This document shows positions 1 through 8,596 of a stretch of 60,221 nt of DNA, piece after piece (the stretch's first letter is position 1; every line of letters starts with the position of its first letter). The stretch spans positions 1-60,221 of the forward strand of contig JAFIEF010000015.1 in the NCBI GenBank assembly GCA_020832655.1. The letters are read 5' to 3'. Both the position numbers and the translations under genes were made by a program. The stretch is from Paracoccaceae bacterium. Lineage in GTDB: Bacteria; Pseudomonadota; Alphaproteobacteria; Rhodobacterales; Rhodobacteraceae. Below the pieces are notes generated by a model. The model had not been told where the DNA came from. It ran no database searches and saw nothing but the letters and a program-made list of their open reading frames with translations.

Positions 1-40
<40 letters not shown>

Positions 41-101
41 ACGCCGCATGGGCGCATCCACCTTGCCGCCATGTCGCAGGATCAGGCTAAGGCAGTCGGG
101 G

Positions 102-980
102 TCAGTTGATCAAGCCCGCATGGCGCATCGCGTCATCCATGCGCGCCTTTGCGCCGTCGCTCAGCCCCAGCAGCGGCAGGCGCACTTCATCGCTGCATCT
201 GCCCAGCCGCCACAGCCCGTATTTCGCCCCTGCCAGCCCCGGCTCCATGAAGATCGCGACATGCAGCGGCATCAGCTTGTCATGCAACTCCAGCGCGCGG
301 GCATAGTCACCGGCCAGCGTGGCTTCCTGAAATTCGGCGCAAAGTTTGGGCGCGACATTCGCCGTGACAGAGATGCATCCCACCCCCCCTTGCGCATTGA
401 AACCCGGCGCGGTTGCGTCCTCGCCCGACAACTGGATGAAATCAGGGCCGCACGCCATGCGTTGCAGGCTCACGCGTTCCAGCTTGCCGGTGGCGTCCTT
501 GACCCCGATGATGCGCGGTAGTTGCGCCAGCCGCGCCATCGTTTCGGGCGACATATCCACCACCGAACGGCCGGGAATGTTATAGATGATGATCGGCAGG
601 TTGCTTGCATCATGCACTGCCCTGAAATGGGCATAAAGCCCCTCTTGCGTGGGCTTGTTGTAATAGGGGGTGACGACCAGCGCGGCATCGGCCCCCACTG
701 CCTCGGCATGGCGGATGAAGCCAATCGCTTCGGTGGTGTTGTTCGACCCGGTGCCCGCGATCACCGGCACACGGCCCGCAGCGGCCTTGACCACCTCCTC
801 GATCACGCGCTCATGTTCGGCATGGCTTAGCGTCGGGCTTTCGCCGGTGGTGCCCACTGGCACCAGCCCGTGGCTGCCCTCGGCAATCTGCCAGTCAACC
901 AGCTTGTGCAGCGCATCCATATCCAGCGCACCGTCCTTGAACGGTGTGACCAGTGCAGGAATGGAACCTCTGATCTGCAT
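102..980 (-). CDS. dapA: 4-hydroxy-tetrahydrodipicolinate synthase (DapA)
   Basis: Cytoplasmic enzyme that condenses pyruvate with aspartate semialdehyde, the first committed step of lysine and meso-diaminopimelate synthesis. The 292-residue product has the normal family length. Residues known from the E. coli enzyme are at identical numbers: Thr44 and Thr45 in GTTGES, Tyr107 in PYYNKP, Tyr133 and Arg138 in YNIPGR, and the Schiff-base Lys161 in GVKDATG. The ATG is preceded by a perfect AAGGAGG ribosome-binding site, which fixes the start. It is transcribed divergently from the lytic transglycosylase gene, with about 115 bases between them. Its 3' end lies only about 60 bases from the poly-C window edge. 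The assignment is secure. Confidence 0.97.
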   Translation of the reverse strand: MQIRGSIPALVTPFKDGALDMDALHKLVDWQIAEGSHGLVPVGTTGESPTLSHAEHERVIEEVVKAAAGRVPVIAGTGSNNTTEAIGFIRHAEAVGADAALVVTPYYNKPTQEGLYAHFRAVHDASNLPIIIYNIPGRSVVDMSPETMARLAQLPRIIGVKDATGKLERVSLQRMACGPDFIQLSGEDATAPGFNAQGGVGCISVTANVAPKLCAEFQEATLAGDYARALELHDKLMPLHVAIFMEPGLAGAKYGLWRLGRCSDEVRLPLLGLSDGAKARMDDAMRHAGLIN

Positions 981-1095
981 ATGCGCCTCCTTGACCGGGC
1001 GGGGACTGCCCTTTCGGAAATGTGTGTTGTGACAGTGTCACAGGCGGTTAGAACTATGCCACGCGGTTTTCAAGGTGAAAAAGGATTTCGGACAG

Positions 1096-3078
1096 ATGCC
1101 AGGTATGATGTTCCCGCGGATTGCAGCGATCCGGGCTGTGCTGAGTATGCTGATGGTCATTGTGGCAGGCGTCGCTGCGCTGGCCCAGACCAGCCCGCCC
1201 CCCTCGCGCGAGGCGGGATTGCTGGCCTTGGCGCTCGATGCGGCGCGCAGCCGCGACTGGGATCAGGCGCGCGCGCATCTGGCGCAGGAAACCGCCACGG
1301 CTCAGGCGCTGATCGACTGGCACGCCTTGCCCGCGGGCGAAGGCGATTTCGGGCAGTATCTGGCGTTTCTGGACCAGCGCGGCCACTGGCCGCTGATCAA
1401 CGCCGTGCAGCGCCAGGCCGAGGCGCTGCTGCCCGATCAGACCCCGCAACAGATTGTCGCGTTTTTTGACCAGCGCCAGCCGCTGACCGAAGACGGCCAT
1501 ATCGCGCTGACACTGGCGCTGCGCAATCTGGGCGAAAGCGAACAGGCGCAGACGATGGCGCGCGCGCTCTGGGCCGAAACCCCGCTTGGCCCCGCCGCCG
1601 AGGCCGTGCTGGAACAGCATTTCGGCCCTGCCCTGCGCGCGCTGGATGCGGCGCGGGTTGACATGCTTTTGTGGGAAGGCGCGCATGAGGCCGCCCAGCG
1701 CCATCTGGACCGGCTTGATGCGGGCACGCGCGCGGTGGCACGCGCGCGCATCGCGCTGCAACAGCGCGCGCAGGGCGTGGATGCGCTGGTTGCCGCCGTG
1801 CCCGACGCGCGCGCCCATGATCCGGGGCTGATGCATGACCGCTTTCAGTTCCGCATGCGCGCGCGCAACCATGATGGCGCAGGCGATCTGGTGATTGCGC
1901 AATCGCGCCATGCGGGCGGGTTGGGCCGCCCAGAAAACTGGGGCGGCAGCCGGGTCTTTCTGGTGCGGCAGGCGCTGGGGGATGGCGCCTATCAGCGCGC
2001 CTATGATCTGGCCGCGCCGCACGGGCTGAAAGACGGGCTGCATTTCGTCGATCTGGAATGGCTGGCGGGCTTCATCGCGCTGGTGCATCTGAACCGCCCG
2101 GAGGCCGCGCTGACCCATTTCCGCAGCTTGCGCGTGCGCGCAGGCAGCCCGATCAGCCTGGGCCGCGCAGGCTATTGGGAAGGCCGCGCCCATGAGGCGA
2201 TGGGCGACATGATCGCCGCGCAGGCGGCCTATGAATTGGGGGCAGAGCACCAGACCAGCTATTACGGCCAGCTTGCCGCCGACCGGCTGGGCATGGTGCT
2301 GGACGCTGCCCTGCTGCGCGCCCCTGACACCCCGCATTGGCAGGACACCGAACTGGCGCAATCCGATCTGTTGCAGGCGGCGTTGCTGCTGCGCGAGGCG
2401 GGCGAATGGCATGAGGCACGCCGCTTCGTGCTGTTTCTGGCCCGCCAGATTGACGATGCCGCGACACTGGGCGCGCTGGCCGATCTGATGCTGGCGCTGG
2501 AAGAACCGAATTTCGCGCTGAATATCGCCAAGATTGCCGTGCAATCCGAGATCATCCTGCCGCAAGCCTATTTCCCGCTGACCGATCTGGCGCAGGCAGC
2601 GCTGCCGGTGCCGATGGATCTGGTCAAGGCGATTGCACGGCGCGAAAGCGAATTTGACCCTGCCGTGGTCAGCCCCGCCGATGCGCGCGGGCTGATGCAG
2701 GTCTTGCCCGGCACCGGGCAGTTGATGGCACGCAAGCTGGGTGTGCCGTTCCAGCCTGCCGATCTGATCCATGACCCGGATTTGAATGCCCGGCTGGGGG
2801 CGGCCTATTTGCAGGAACTGCGCGGTGAATTCGGCCCCTCGCTGGCCTTGGTGGCGGCAGGCTATAATGCTGGCCCCGGACGGCCCCGCCAATGGATTTC
2901 CCGGCTCGGCGATCCGCGCGCGCCGGATGTTGATGTGATCAATTGGGTCGAAAGCGTGCCCTTTGCCGAAACCCGCAACTATATCATGCGGGTGGCGGAA
3001 TCGCTGGTGATCTATCGCAGCCTTCTGGCAGGCGAATCGCGCCCGATCGAGATGGAAGCCCTGCTGCGCGGGAAATAG
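1096..3078 (+). CDS. Soluble lytic murein transglycosylase (Slt70-like)
   Basis: Periplasmic enzyme that cleaves the MurNAc-GlcNAc bond of peptidoglycan with 1,6-anhydro product formation. The N-terminus carries a hydrophobic signal peptide ending near GVAALAQ. It is followed by a long alpha-helical, Ala/Arg/Leu-rich superhelical region rich in tetratricopeptide-like helices. A C-terminal GH23 SLT domain starts near ARRESEFD, whose Glu is the expected catalytic acid, and continues with ARGLMQVLPGTG and AAGYNAGPGR. The length of about 660 residues matches Slt70. ATG 1096 is preferred because AAGGA lies 10 bases upstream; a GTG at 1075 and ATGs at 1105 and 1108 are alternatives. The gene sits between dapA and recF; a dispersed repeat follows its stop. 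Confidence 0.9.
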   Translation: MPGMMFPRIAAIRAVLSMLMVIVAGVAALAQTSPPPSREAGLLALALDAARSRDWDQARAHLAQETATAQALIDWHALPAGEGDFGQYLAFLDQRGHWPLINAVQRQAEALLPDQTPQQIVAFFDQRQPLTEDGHIALTLALRNLGESEQAQTMARALWAETPLGPAAEAVLEQHFGPALRALDAARVDMLLWEGAHEAAQRHLDRLDAGTRAVARARIALQQRAQGVDALVAAVPDARAHDPGLMHDRFQFRMRARNHDGAGDLVIAQSRHAGGLGRPENWGGSRVFLVRQALGDGAYQRAYDLAAPHGLKDGLHFVDLEWLAGFIALVHLNRPEAALTHFRSLRVRAGSPISLGRAGYWEGRAHEAMGDMIAAQAAYELGAEHQTSYYGQLAADRLGMVLDAALLRAPDTPHWQDTELAQSDLLQAALLLREAGEWHEARRFVLFLARQIDDAATLGALADLMLALEEPNFALNIAKIAVQSEIILPQAYFPLTDLAQAALPVPMDLVKAIARRESEFDPAVVSPADARGLMQVLPGTGQLMARKLGVPFQPADLIHDPDLNARLGAAYLQELRGEFGPSLALVAAGYNAGPGRPRQWISRLGDPRAPDVDVINWVESVPFAETRNYIMRVAESLVIYRSLLAGESRPIEMEALLRGK

Positions 3079-3136
3079 GGCGTGGGGCGCATCTGGCGGT
3101 GCTGCGGCCCGGATCGCGCAGCATTTTGCTTGCAAA

Positions 3137-3188
3137 GCGGGCCTTGCGGCCCGCTGCCTTCGGCGAGAGTATTTTGGGCAAGATGAAA
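3137..3188 (+). repeat. Dispersed intergenic repeat, copy A (short)
   Basis: A hairpin GCGGGCC/GGCCCGC with a TTGC loop is followed by TGCCTTCGGCGAGAG and then TATTTTGGGCAAGATGAAA. The same order of parts is found at 12237-12286, 23561-23612, 38225-38269 and 44785-44836. This copy lies 58 bases after the transglycosylase stop in the same orientation, so it may act as a weak terminator or a 3'-end stabilising structure. The remainder of the gap (3079-3292) contains nothing else I recognise. Confidence 0.7.
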
Positions 3189-3292
3189 TCAGGGCGTATG
3201 CAACGCGCGGATGGCGCAAGCTGAGCGCGTGCATCACCGGGGCAGTGTTTTCCCTCTGGCATCGGGCGGGATTTCTTTTTACCGCTGGGGGC

Positions 3293-4384
3293 ATGGTGAC
3301 TTTCATCCGAAACCTGACCCTGTCGCATTTCCGTTCGCACCAGCGCGGGCGGCTGGTGCTGGATGGGCGGCCCGTGGCGTTGTTCGGGCCGAATGGCGCG
3401 GGCAAGACCAATATTCTGGAAGCCGTGTCGCTCTTGTCACCGGGGCGGGGCTTGCGCCGCGCGGGGGCGGATGATCTGGCGCGCAAGCCCGAGATGCTGG
3501 GCTGGAAGGTCAGCGCAGAAATTTCCACAGCCGGACTGATCCGGCAGGTAGAGACATGGGCCGAACCCGGCCAGCCCCGCCAGCTGCGTATTGACGCCAA
3601 AGCCGCCCCCCAGACCGCGCTGGCGCGGCTGTTGCGCATGGTCTGGCTGACCCCGGTGATGGACCGGCTCTGGCTGGAAGGGGCCGAAGGGCGGCGGCGC
3701 TTTCTGGACCGCATGGTGTTAAGCTTCCAGCCTGATCATGCCGCCCATGTGCTGGCCTATGACAAGGCGATGCGCGAACGCAACCGGCTGCTGCGCGACG
3801 GGGTGGGCGATGGCCATTGGTATGGCGCGCTGGAAGCGCAGATGGCGCAGGCGGGCGCGCAGATCAGCGCCAATCGCCGCGCTGCGCTGGGCGTGCTGGC
3901 CGGGCATGCCGACCCCGCCAGCGCCTTTCCGGTGGCCGATCTGATGCTTGATTGCACCGCGCCGCAGGATCACGCCGATCTGGCCACCGCGCTGGCCGAA
4001 GGGCGCAGGCAGGACATGGCGGCAGGGCGCAGCCTGACCGGCCCGCATCGCGCCGATCTGCGCGCGTACTGGGCGGCCAGGGGGATGGAAGCCGCGCAAT
4101 GTTCAACCGGCGAGCAGAAGGCGCTGCTGATCTCGGTGCTGCTGGCCAATGCCCGCGCCCTGGCCGCAGCCGAAGGCCCACCCGTGCTGCTGCTGGACGA
4201 GGTTGCCGCCCATCTGGACGCGGATCGCCGCGCGGCCCTGTTCGACGAGATCTGCGCCCTGCGCGCGCAAGCCTTCATGACCGGCACCGGGGCAGAGCTG
4301 TTCGCCAGCCTTGGCGCGCGCGCGCAGGGTTTCGCACTGTCAGAGCAGGCAGGGGCATCGCGCATCACCACCGCACCGCTGTAA
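3293..4384 (+). CDS. recF: DNA replication and repair protein RecF
   Basis: SMC-like ATPase that helps load RecA at gaps in single-stranded DNA during recombinational repair and replication restart. The 363-residue product shows the Walker A motif GPNGAGKT close to the N-terminus. The C-terminus has the ABC-type signature STGEQKALL, a Walker B LLLDEVAAHLD and the D-loop. The reading frame is open from a GTG at 3245, but the family begins with a short strand such as MVTFIRNLTLSHFRSH, so the ATG at 3293 is chosen. RecF normally follows dnaA and dnaN; here it stands between a lytic transglycosylase and an amine dehydrogenase with neither present. The identification is secure. Confidence 0.93.
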   Translation: MVTFIRNLTLSHFRSHQRGRLVLDGRPVALFGPNGAGKTNILEAVSLLSPGRGLRRAGADDLARKPEMLGWKVSAEISTAGLIRQVETWAEPGQPRQLRIDAKAAPQTALARLLRMVWLTPVMDRLWLEGAEGRRRFLDRMVLSFQPDHAAHVLAYDKAMRERNRLLRDGVGDGHWYGALEAQMAQAGAQISANRRAALGVLAGHADPASAFPVADLMLDCTAPQDHADLATALAEGRRQDMAAGRSLTGPHRADLRAYWAARGMEAAQCSTGEQKALLISVLLANARALAAAEGPPVLLLDEVAAHLDADRRAALFDEICALRAQAFMTGTGAELFASLGARAQGFALSEQAGASRITTAPL

Positions 4385-4487
4385 CGTGCCAAGGTCGTTT
4401 TTCCGCGCTCTCATGTCGTCGCGGCTTGCCCCTGGGGGCGCGGAATTTGCAATCTAGGGTCAAAGAAGTCATGCCGGAGTCGTGCCG

Positions 4488-6986
4488 ATGAAAACTCATG
4501 TCAAAGCGCTTGTTGTCGGGGGCGGGGCGGTTGGAGCCTCTATCGCCTATCATCTGGCCCGCGCGGGCTGGCAGACCACGCTGCTGGAACGCGACGAGCT
4601 GACCTCTGGCTCGACATGGCACGCGGCGGGGCTGCTGCCCTTGTTCAATATGGGCTATGCCACCAGCCATATTCATGACTACAGCGTGAAATTCTACAAG
4701 GGGTTGGAGGCAGAGACCGGCCTGAATGCGGGCTTCTATGTGGTGGGCAATCTGCGCATGGCGCAAACCGATGCGCGCATGGATGAATACAGACTCTATG
4801 CCAGCACGGCGGAAACCGTGGGCATTCCCTATGAATGGATGACCCCTGCCCAGATCAAGGAGCGCTGGCCGCTGGTGCGCACCGAGGATCTGAAGGGCGC
4901 GATCTATCACCCCACCGATGGCTATATCAACCCGGCGGACGTGACCCAGGCAATGGCCAAAGGCGCGCGCCAGCATGGCGCAGAAATCATCCGCCGTGTG
5001 CAGGTTGATGGCTATCGCTGGACCGGGTCGGAATGGGTGGTGTCCTGCACGCGCATGGTGGAAAAGGGCGGCAATCTGGTTCCATCGGACGAGCGCTTCG
5101 AGATCACCGCCGAGCATGTCGTCACCGCCACCGGCAACCACGCCCAGCGCACGGCGCGCCTGTTGGGCATCAAGATCCCCGCGATCCCGGTCGAGCACCA
5201 GTATATCGTCACCGAACCTGACCCGATGCTGCGCGACTATCGCGCGGCAGGCAATCCCGAGCACCCGGTTCTGCGCGATGCCGATGCCAAATGGTATGTG
5301 CGCGAGGAACGCGGCGGCTGGATCCTTGGCCCCTATGAACGCAACGCGCCCGCGCGGTTCCTGTATGATGTACCCGAAAGCTTCCGCGCCGATCTGTTCC
5401 CGCTCGATCTGGAACGGATCGAGGAAGAATACATGTCGATGATCCACCGTATCCCGTCCTCGGAAACCGTGGGGCTGAAGGACGACTATAACGGCCCGAT
5501 CTGCTACACGCCTGACGGCAACCCGCTGGTCGGCCCCGCGCCCGGCCTGCGCAATATGTGGCTGGCCGAGGGCTTCAGCTTCGGCATTACCGCCGCAGGC
5601 GGCACTGGCCATTATCTGGCGCAGATGATGGTTGACGGCGAAGCAGAGATCGACATGGCCAGCCTTGACCCCAAGCGCTATGGCGACTGGATGACCACCG
5701 AATACGCCGCGCGCAAGAACGAGGAATGCTACGAACACGTCTATATTCTGCACCACCCCGATGAAGAGCGCGAAGCCTGCCGCCCGCTGCGCACCGCGCC
5801 TTGCTATGATCGCGTGAAGGCGCGCGGCGCGCAATTCGGGCAGGTCAATGGCTGGGAACGGCCCAATTATTTCGGCCCGCTGGATGCGCCTGACAGCTTC
5901 GATCATGACGCGCGCAGCTTCCGCCGCGGCGGCTGGTGGCAATATGCGGTGGATGAAGCCCGCGCGATCCGCGAAGGCGTCGGCATGATCGATGCCACGG
6001 CGTTCACCAAGCATCTGGTCCGCGGCCCCGGCGCGACCGCGTTTCTGGACTGGTTCACCTGCAACCGCCTGCCCAAGGTGGGCCGCATCAACCTGACCTA
6101 TGCGCTGACCGAGGCAGGCACCACGCGCACCGAATATACCATCGTGCGGCTGGCAGAGGATGAGTATTACCTGATCTCGGCGGGCGCCTGGACCGCCTAT
6201 GACGGCGATTATCTGCGCAAGGCCGCCGAAGACCGCATGGCAGATTTCGGCTGGATCGACATCCATGATGTCACGACGCAATGGGGTGTTTTCGCCGTGG
6301 CAGGGCCGAAATCGCGCGACCTGCTGGGCAAGCTGGTGCGCGATGCCGACCCGGCAACCGTGCTGTCGAACAAGCGCTTCCCCTGGCTGTCGATGCGCAA
6401 TATCGAGCTGGGCATGTGCCCGGTGCGTGCCGTGCGCGTGGCCTATACCGGTGAACTTGGCTGGGAGTTGCACCACCCCATCGAGATGCAGAACTACCTG
6501 TTTGATCAGTTGATGGCAGCGGGCGAGGATGTGGGGCTGAAGCTGGTGGGCGCACGCGCGCAGAACTGGTTGCGGCAGGAAAAGAGCTACCGCGCCTTCG
6601 GCAATGAACTGGGCCGCGACGCCACGCCCCTTGAAGCCGATCTGCCGCGCTTTGTCGATCTGTCCAAGGATTTCCACGGCAAGACAGCGATGGAGGCCAC
6701 CGGCATCCGCTCGAAATGCTGCACATTGCTGATCGACGGGCCGGAAGATGCCGACCCCTGGGGGCGCGAGGCGCTGTATGCGGGCGACACCAAGGTCGGG
6801 CGGCTGACCTCTGGCGGCTATTCGGTGGCGTTCGGCAAATCCATCGGCATGGGCTATATCCGCCCCGATCTGGCGGTCGAAGGCACGAATCTGAAGGTCA
6901 GGATGCTGGGCCAGCTTTGGGGCGCGACCGTCACCTGCGACAGCCCCTATGACCCGCAAAACGCCACCATCCGCAAGGATGGCTGA
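4488..6986 (+). CDS. Dimethylglycine/sarcosine dehydrogenase-like FAD and GcvT-domain protein
   Basis: Predicted oxidative N-demethylase of methylated glycines, passing the one-carbon unit to tetrahydrofolate. The N-terminal half is a D-amino-acid-oxidase-type FAD domain with the dinucleotide motif VVGGGAVGASIAYHLA. STWHAAGL follows, where mammalian dimethylglycine and sarcosine dehydrogenases attach FAD covalently through this His (residue 45 here). From about residue 430 a GcvT-like aminomethyltransferase domain begins, with RGPGATAFLDW, VAGPKSRDLL and GELGWELHHP; the C-terminal barrel ends near TCDSPYDPQN. The 832 residues fit the two-domain family. GGAG eight bases before ATG 4488 supports this start over the GTG at 4482. 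The exact substrate is inferred, because related GcvT-family proteins act on other methylated amines. Confidence 0.85.
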   Translation: MKTHVKALVVGGGAVGASIAYHLARAGWQTTLLERDELTSGSTWHAAGLLPLFNMGYATSHIHDYSVKFYKGLEAETGLNAGFYVVGNLRMAQTDARMDEYRLYASTAETVGIPYEWMTPAQIKERWPLVRTEDLKGAIYHPTDGYINPADVTQAMAKGARQHGAEIIRRVQVDGYRWTGSEWVVSCTRMVEKGGNLVPSDERFEITAEHVVTATGNHAQRTARLLGIKIPAIPVEHQYIVTEPDPMLRDYRAAGNPEHPVLRDADAKWYVREERGGWILGPYERNAPARFLYDVPESFRADLFPLDLERIEEEYMSMIHRIPSSETVGLKDDYNGPICYTPDGNPLVGPAPGLRNMWLAEGFSFGITAAGGTGHYLAQMMVDGEAEIDMASLDPKRYGDWMTTEYAARKNEECYEHVYILHHPDEEREACRPLRTAPCYDRVKARGAQFGQVNGWERPNYFGPLDAPDSFDHDARSFRRGGWWQYAVDEARAIREGVGMIDATAFTKHLVRGPGATAFLDWFTCNRLPKVGRINLTYALTEAGTTRTEYTIVRLAEDEYYLISAGAWTAYDGDYLRKAAEDRMADFGWIDIHDVTTQWGVFAVAGPKSRDLLGKLVRDADPATVLSNKRFPWLSMRNIELGMCPVRAVRVAYTGELGWELHHPIEMQNYLFDQLMAAGEDVGLKLVGARAQNWLRQEKSYRAFGNELGRDATPLEADLPRFVDLSKDFHGKTAMEATGIRSKCCTLLIDGPEDADPWGREALYAGDTKVGRLTSGGYSVAFGKSIGMGYIRPDLAVEGTNLKVRMLGQLWGATVTCDSPYDPQNATIRKDG

Positions 6987-6988
6987 CA

Positions 6989-7031
6989 GGCGCGGGGCGC
7001 CGCGCGCGGTAGTCCGCGCCGCCGCCCCGCC
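6989..7031 (+). terminator. Imperfect GC-rich hairpin after the dehydrogenase gene
   Basis: Beginning three bases after the stop codon, an almost purely G/C stretch folds back on itself: an inner GCGCGG/CCGCGC stem around TAGT and an outer GGGGCG/CGCCCC pairing. There is no T-run. The position between two converging genes suggests a transcription stop for either strand. Confidence 0.5.
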
Positions 7032-7108
7032 ACGTTCAGAAAATCATGTTTCCACCCGACAAATGGGTAGGGAACGCCCGCGCGCGACTTGCATGCGCCC
7101 TTGGCGGC

Positions 7109-7567
7109 TCAGGGCTGTGCCGCTTGCAGCGCCTTGATCCAGCGCTCCAACCTTGCGCGGTTGACACCAAAATCCGAACGCCCGAATCGCGCGCGCGCAA
7201 AGGCCAGAAGCATCGCCCCCTCGCCCGCCGGATCGATCAGAACCGAGGTGTAATCAGGAAAGCCCATCAGCTTGGTGCGCGTCACATAGGTCATGTGCAA
7301 GTCCTTCACCGACCCGGCCAGCAGCACCGCGCCCTCTGCCTGCGCGATCACGTCCAGCCTTGCGGCCAGTTGTTCCGCTGTGATCTGGAACACGGGCGGC
7401 ATCGCATCCCCGCCCACCAGCCGGATCAGATGGTAATTCGGCGTGGTGGGGCGCGACACCAGGCGCGGGTCTTCGTGCCAGCGCGCGGGGTCCGATGGCG
7501 CAAGCCGGATCCAGGCCAGCCCCCCCAAACCCAGCGCGATTACAGCCAGCAGCGCCAGTTTGATCAT
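7109..7567 (-). CDS. DUF1499-like small membrane-anchored protein
   Basis: A 152-residue protein with one N-terminal transmembrane segment or uncleaved signal (MIKLALLAVIALGLGGLAW). A soluble domain follows, containing ITAEQLAARLDVIAQAEG and the Arg/Asp-containing stretch TRTKLMGFPDYTSVL, which resembles the DUF1499 family. The function of that family is not established. The start ATG at 7567 overlaps the stop of the agmatinase-like gene by four bases (ATGA), so the two are translationally coupled and probably belong to one transcript. A reading frame continues upstream to 7603 but lies inside the neighbouring gene and adds no domain. The family call is by eye. Confidence 0.7.
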   Translation of the reverse strand: MIKLALLAVIALGLGGLAWIRLAPSDPARWHEDPRLVSRPTTPNYHLIRLVGGDAMPPVFQITAEQLAARLDVIAQAEGAVLLAGSVKDLHMTYVTRTKLMGFPDYTSVLIDPAGEGAMLLAFARARFGRSDFGVNRARLERWIKALQAAQP

Positions 7568-8535
7568 CCACGCCCCTTCCCCAGCCCATAAGTGCAAAGG
7601 CACATCAACTCGGTCGCCACATGCGCGCCGATGACGCCCGTGACCCCGGCAGGGTCATGCGCGGGGCAGATCTCGACCACATCCGCGCCGCGCAGATCCA
7701 GCCCTGCCAGCGCACGCAGGATGACCGCGGCCTGATTGGGCGTCAAGCCGTTCCAGACCGGCGTTCCGGTGCCCGGCGCGAAGGCCGGGTCAAGCGCGTC
7801 GATATCGAAACTCAGATAGCAGGGTGCATCGCCCACAATCGCGCGCACCTGCGCGGCGACGGCGGCAGGGCCAAGCGCATGGACCTCGAACGCGTCGATC
7901 ACATTCATGCCCAGATAATCCGCACAATAGGTGCGAATCCCGATCTGGACAGAACGTTCCGGCACCACCAGCCCTTCGCGCACCGCCTTGTACATCATCG
8001 TGCCGTGATCAATGCGGCCTGGGTCGTCATCGGGCCAGAGATCGGAATGCGCATCGAACTGGATCACCGCCAGCGGGCCATACCTGGCGGCATGGGCGCG
8101 CAATATCGGCAGGGTGATGTAATGATCGCCCCCAAGCGTCAGTACCCGCGCACCGCTGTCCAGTATCGTGGCGATATGGGCCTGCAAGCGACCCGGAAAA
8201 TCCTGAATGCGGGCATGATCATAGGCCAGATCGCCATAATCGATGATGTTGCAGGCGCTTAAGGGGTCGAAATCCCAGCCATAGGGCGGGTAGCAGGGTT
8301 GCAGGCTGCTGGCTTCGCGGATCGCACGCGGTCCCAGCCGCGCCCCCGGCCGGTGCGAGGTCGCCTGATCGAAACCCACCCCGGTCACGGCCAGATCAAC
8401 GCCCACCAGATCCTTGCTGTAGCGGCGGCGCAGGAAACTGGTTGCCCCGCCAAAGGTCGCCTCGAAAGCCAGCCCGCGCGAGTCGGGGCGGGTGAAGGCG
8501 CTGTCAACCTCGGTTCCCGGAATTTCCAATGCCAT
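7564..8535 (-). CDS. speB: Agmatinase / ureohydrolase family protein (SpeB-like)
   Basis: Binuclear manganese hydrolase of the arginase superfamily that releases urea from a guanidino compound, typically agmatine to putrescine. The metal ligands are visible in order: GGDH, DAHSD, and SFDIDALDPAFAPGTGTP with the two conserved aspartates. The length of 323 residues fits agmatinases. GGAGGAAA seven bases before the ATG defines the start. It forms an operon with the DUF1499-like gene and is transcribed divergently from a FAD amine oxidase gene. That placement, and a class III aminotransferase nearby, suggest polyamine or guanidino-acid breakdown. Guanidinobutyrase or another guanidino-acid hydrolase is a real alternative, since sequence alone rarely separates these. 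Confidence 0.85.
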   Translation of the reverse strand: MALEIPGTEVDSAFTRPDSRGLAFEATFGGATSFLRRRYSKDLVGVDLAVTGVGFDQATSHRPGARLGPRAIREASSLQPCYPPYGWDFDPLSACNIIDYGDLAYDHARIQDFPGRLQAHIATILDSGARVLTLGGDHYITLPILRAHAARYGPLAVIQFDAHSDLWPDDDPGRIDHGTMMYKAVREGLVVPERSVQIGIRTYCADYLGMNVIDAFEVHALGPAAVAAQVRAIVGDAPCYLSFDIDALDPAFAPGTGTPVWNGLTPNQAAVILRALAGLDLRGADVVEICPAHDPAGVTGVIGAHVATELMCLCTYGLGKGRG

Positions 8536-8596
8536 CTTGCTTTCCTCCTGCGGCGGGGGGCCATATGTCTGGGCCGGAATGATTGGGGTCTTGCAG

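Noticed and set aside
1054-3714. An 886-codon open frame antisense to the lytic transglycosylase
   Set aside because: It is a shadow of a GC-rich gene: no family motifs, Arg/Gln/His-rich composition, and the plus-strand product has clear domains. The same applies to other very long antisense frames, for example 4365-6959, 8504-10084 and 53195-55444.
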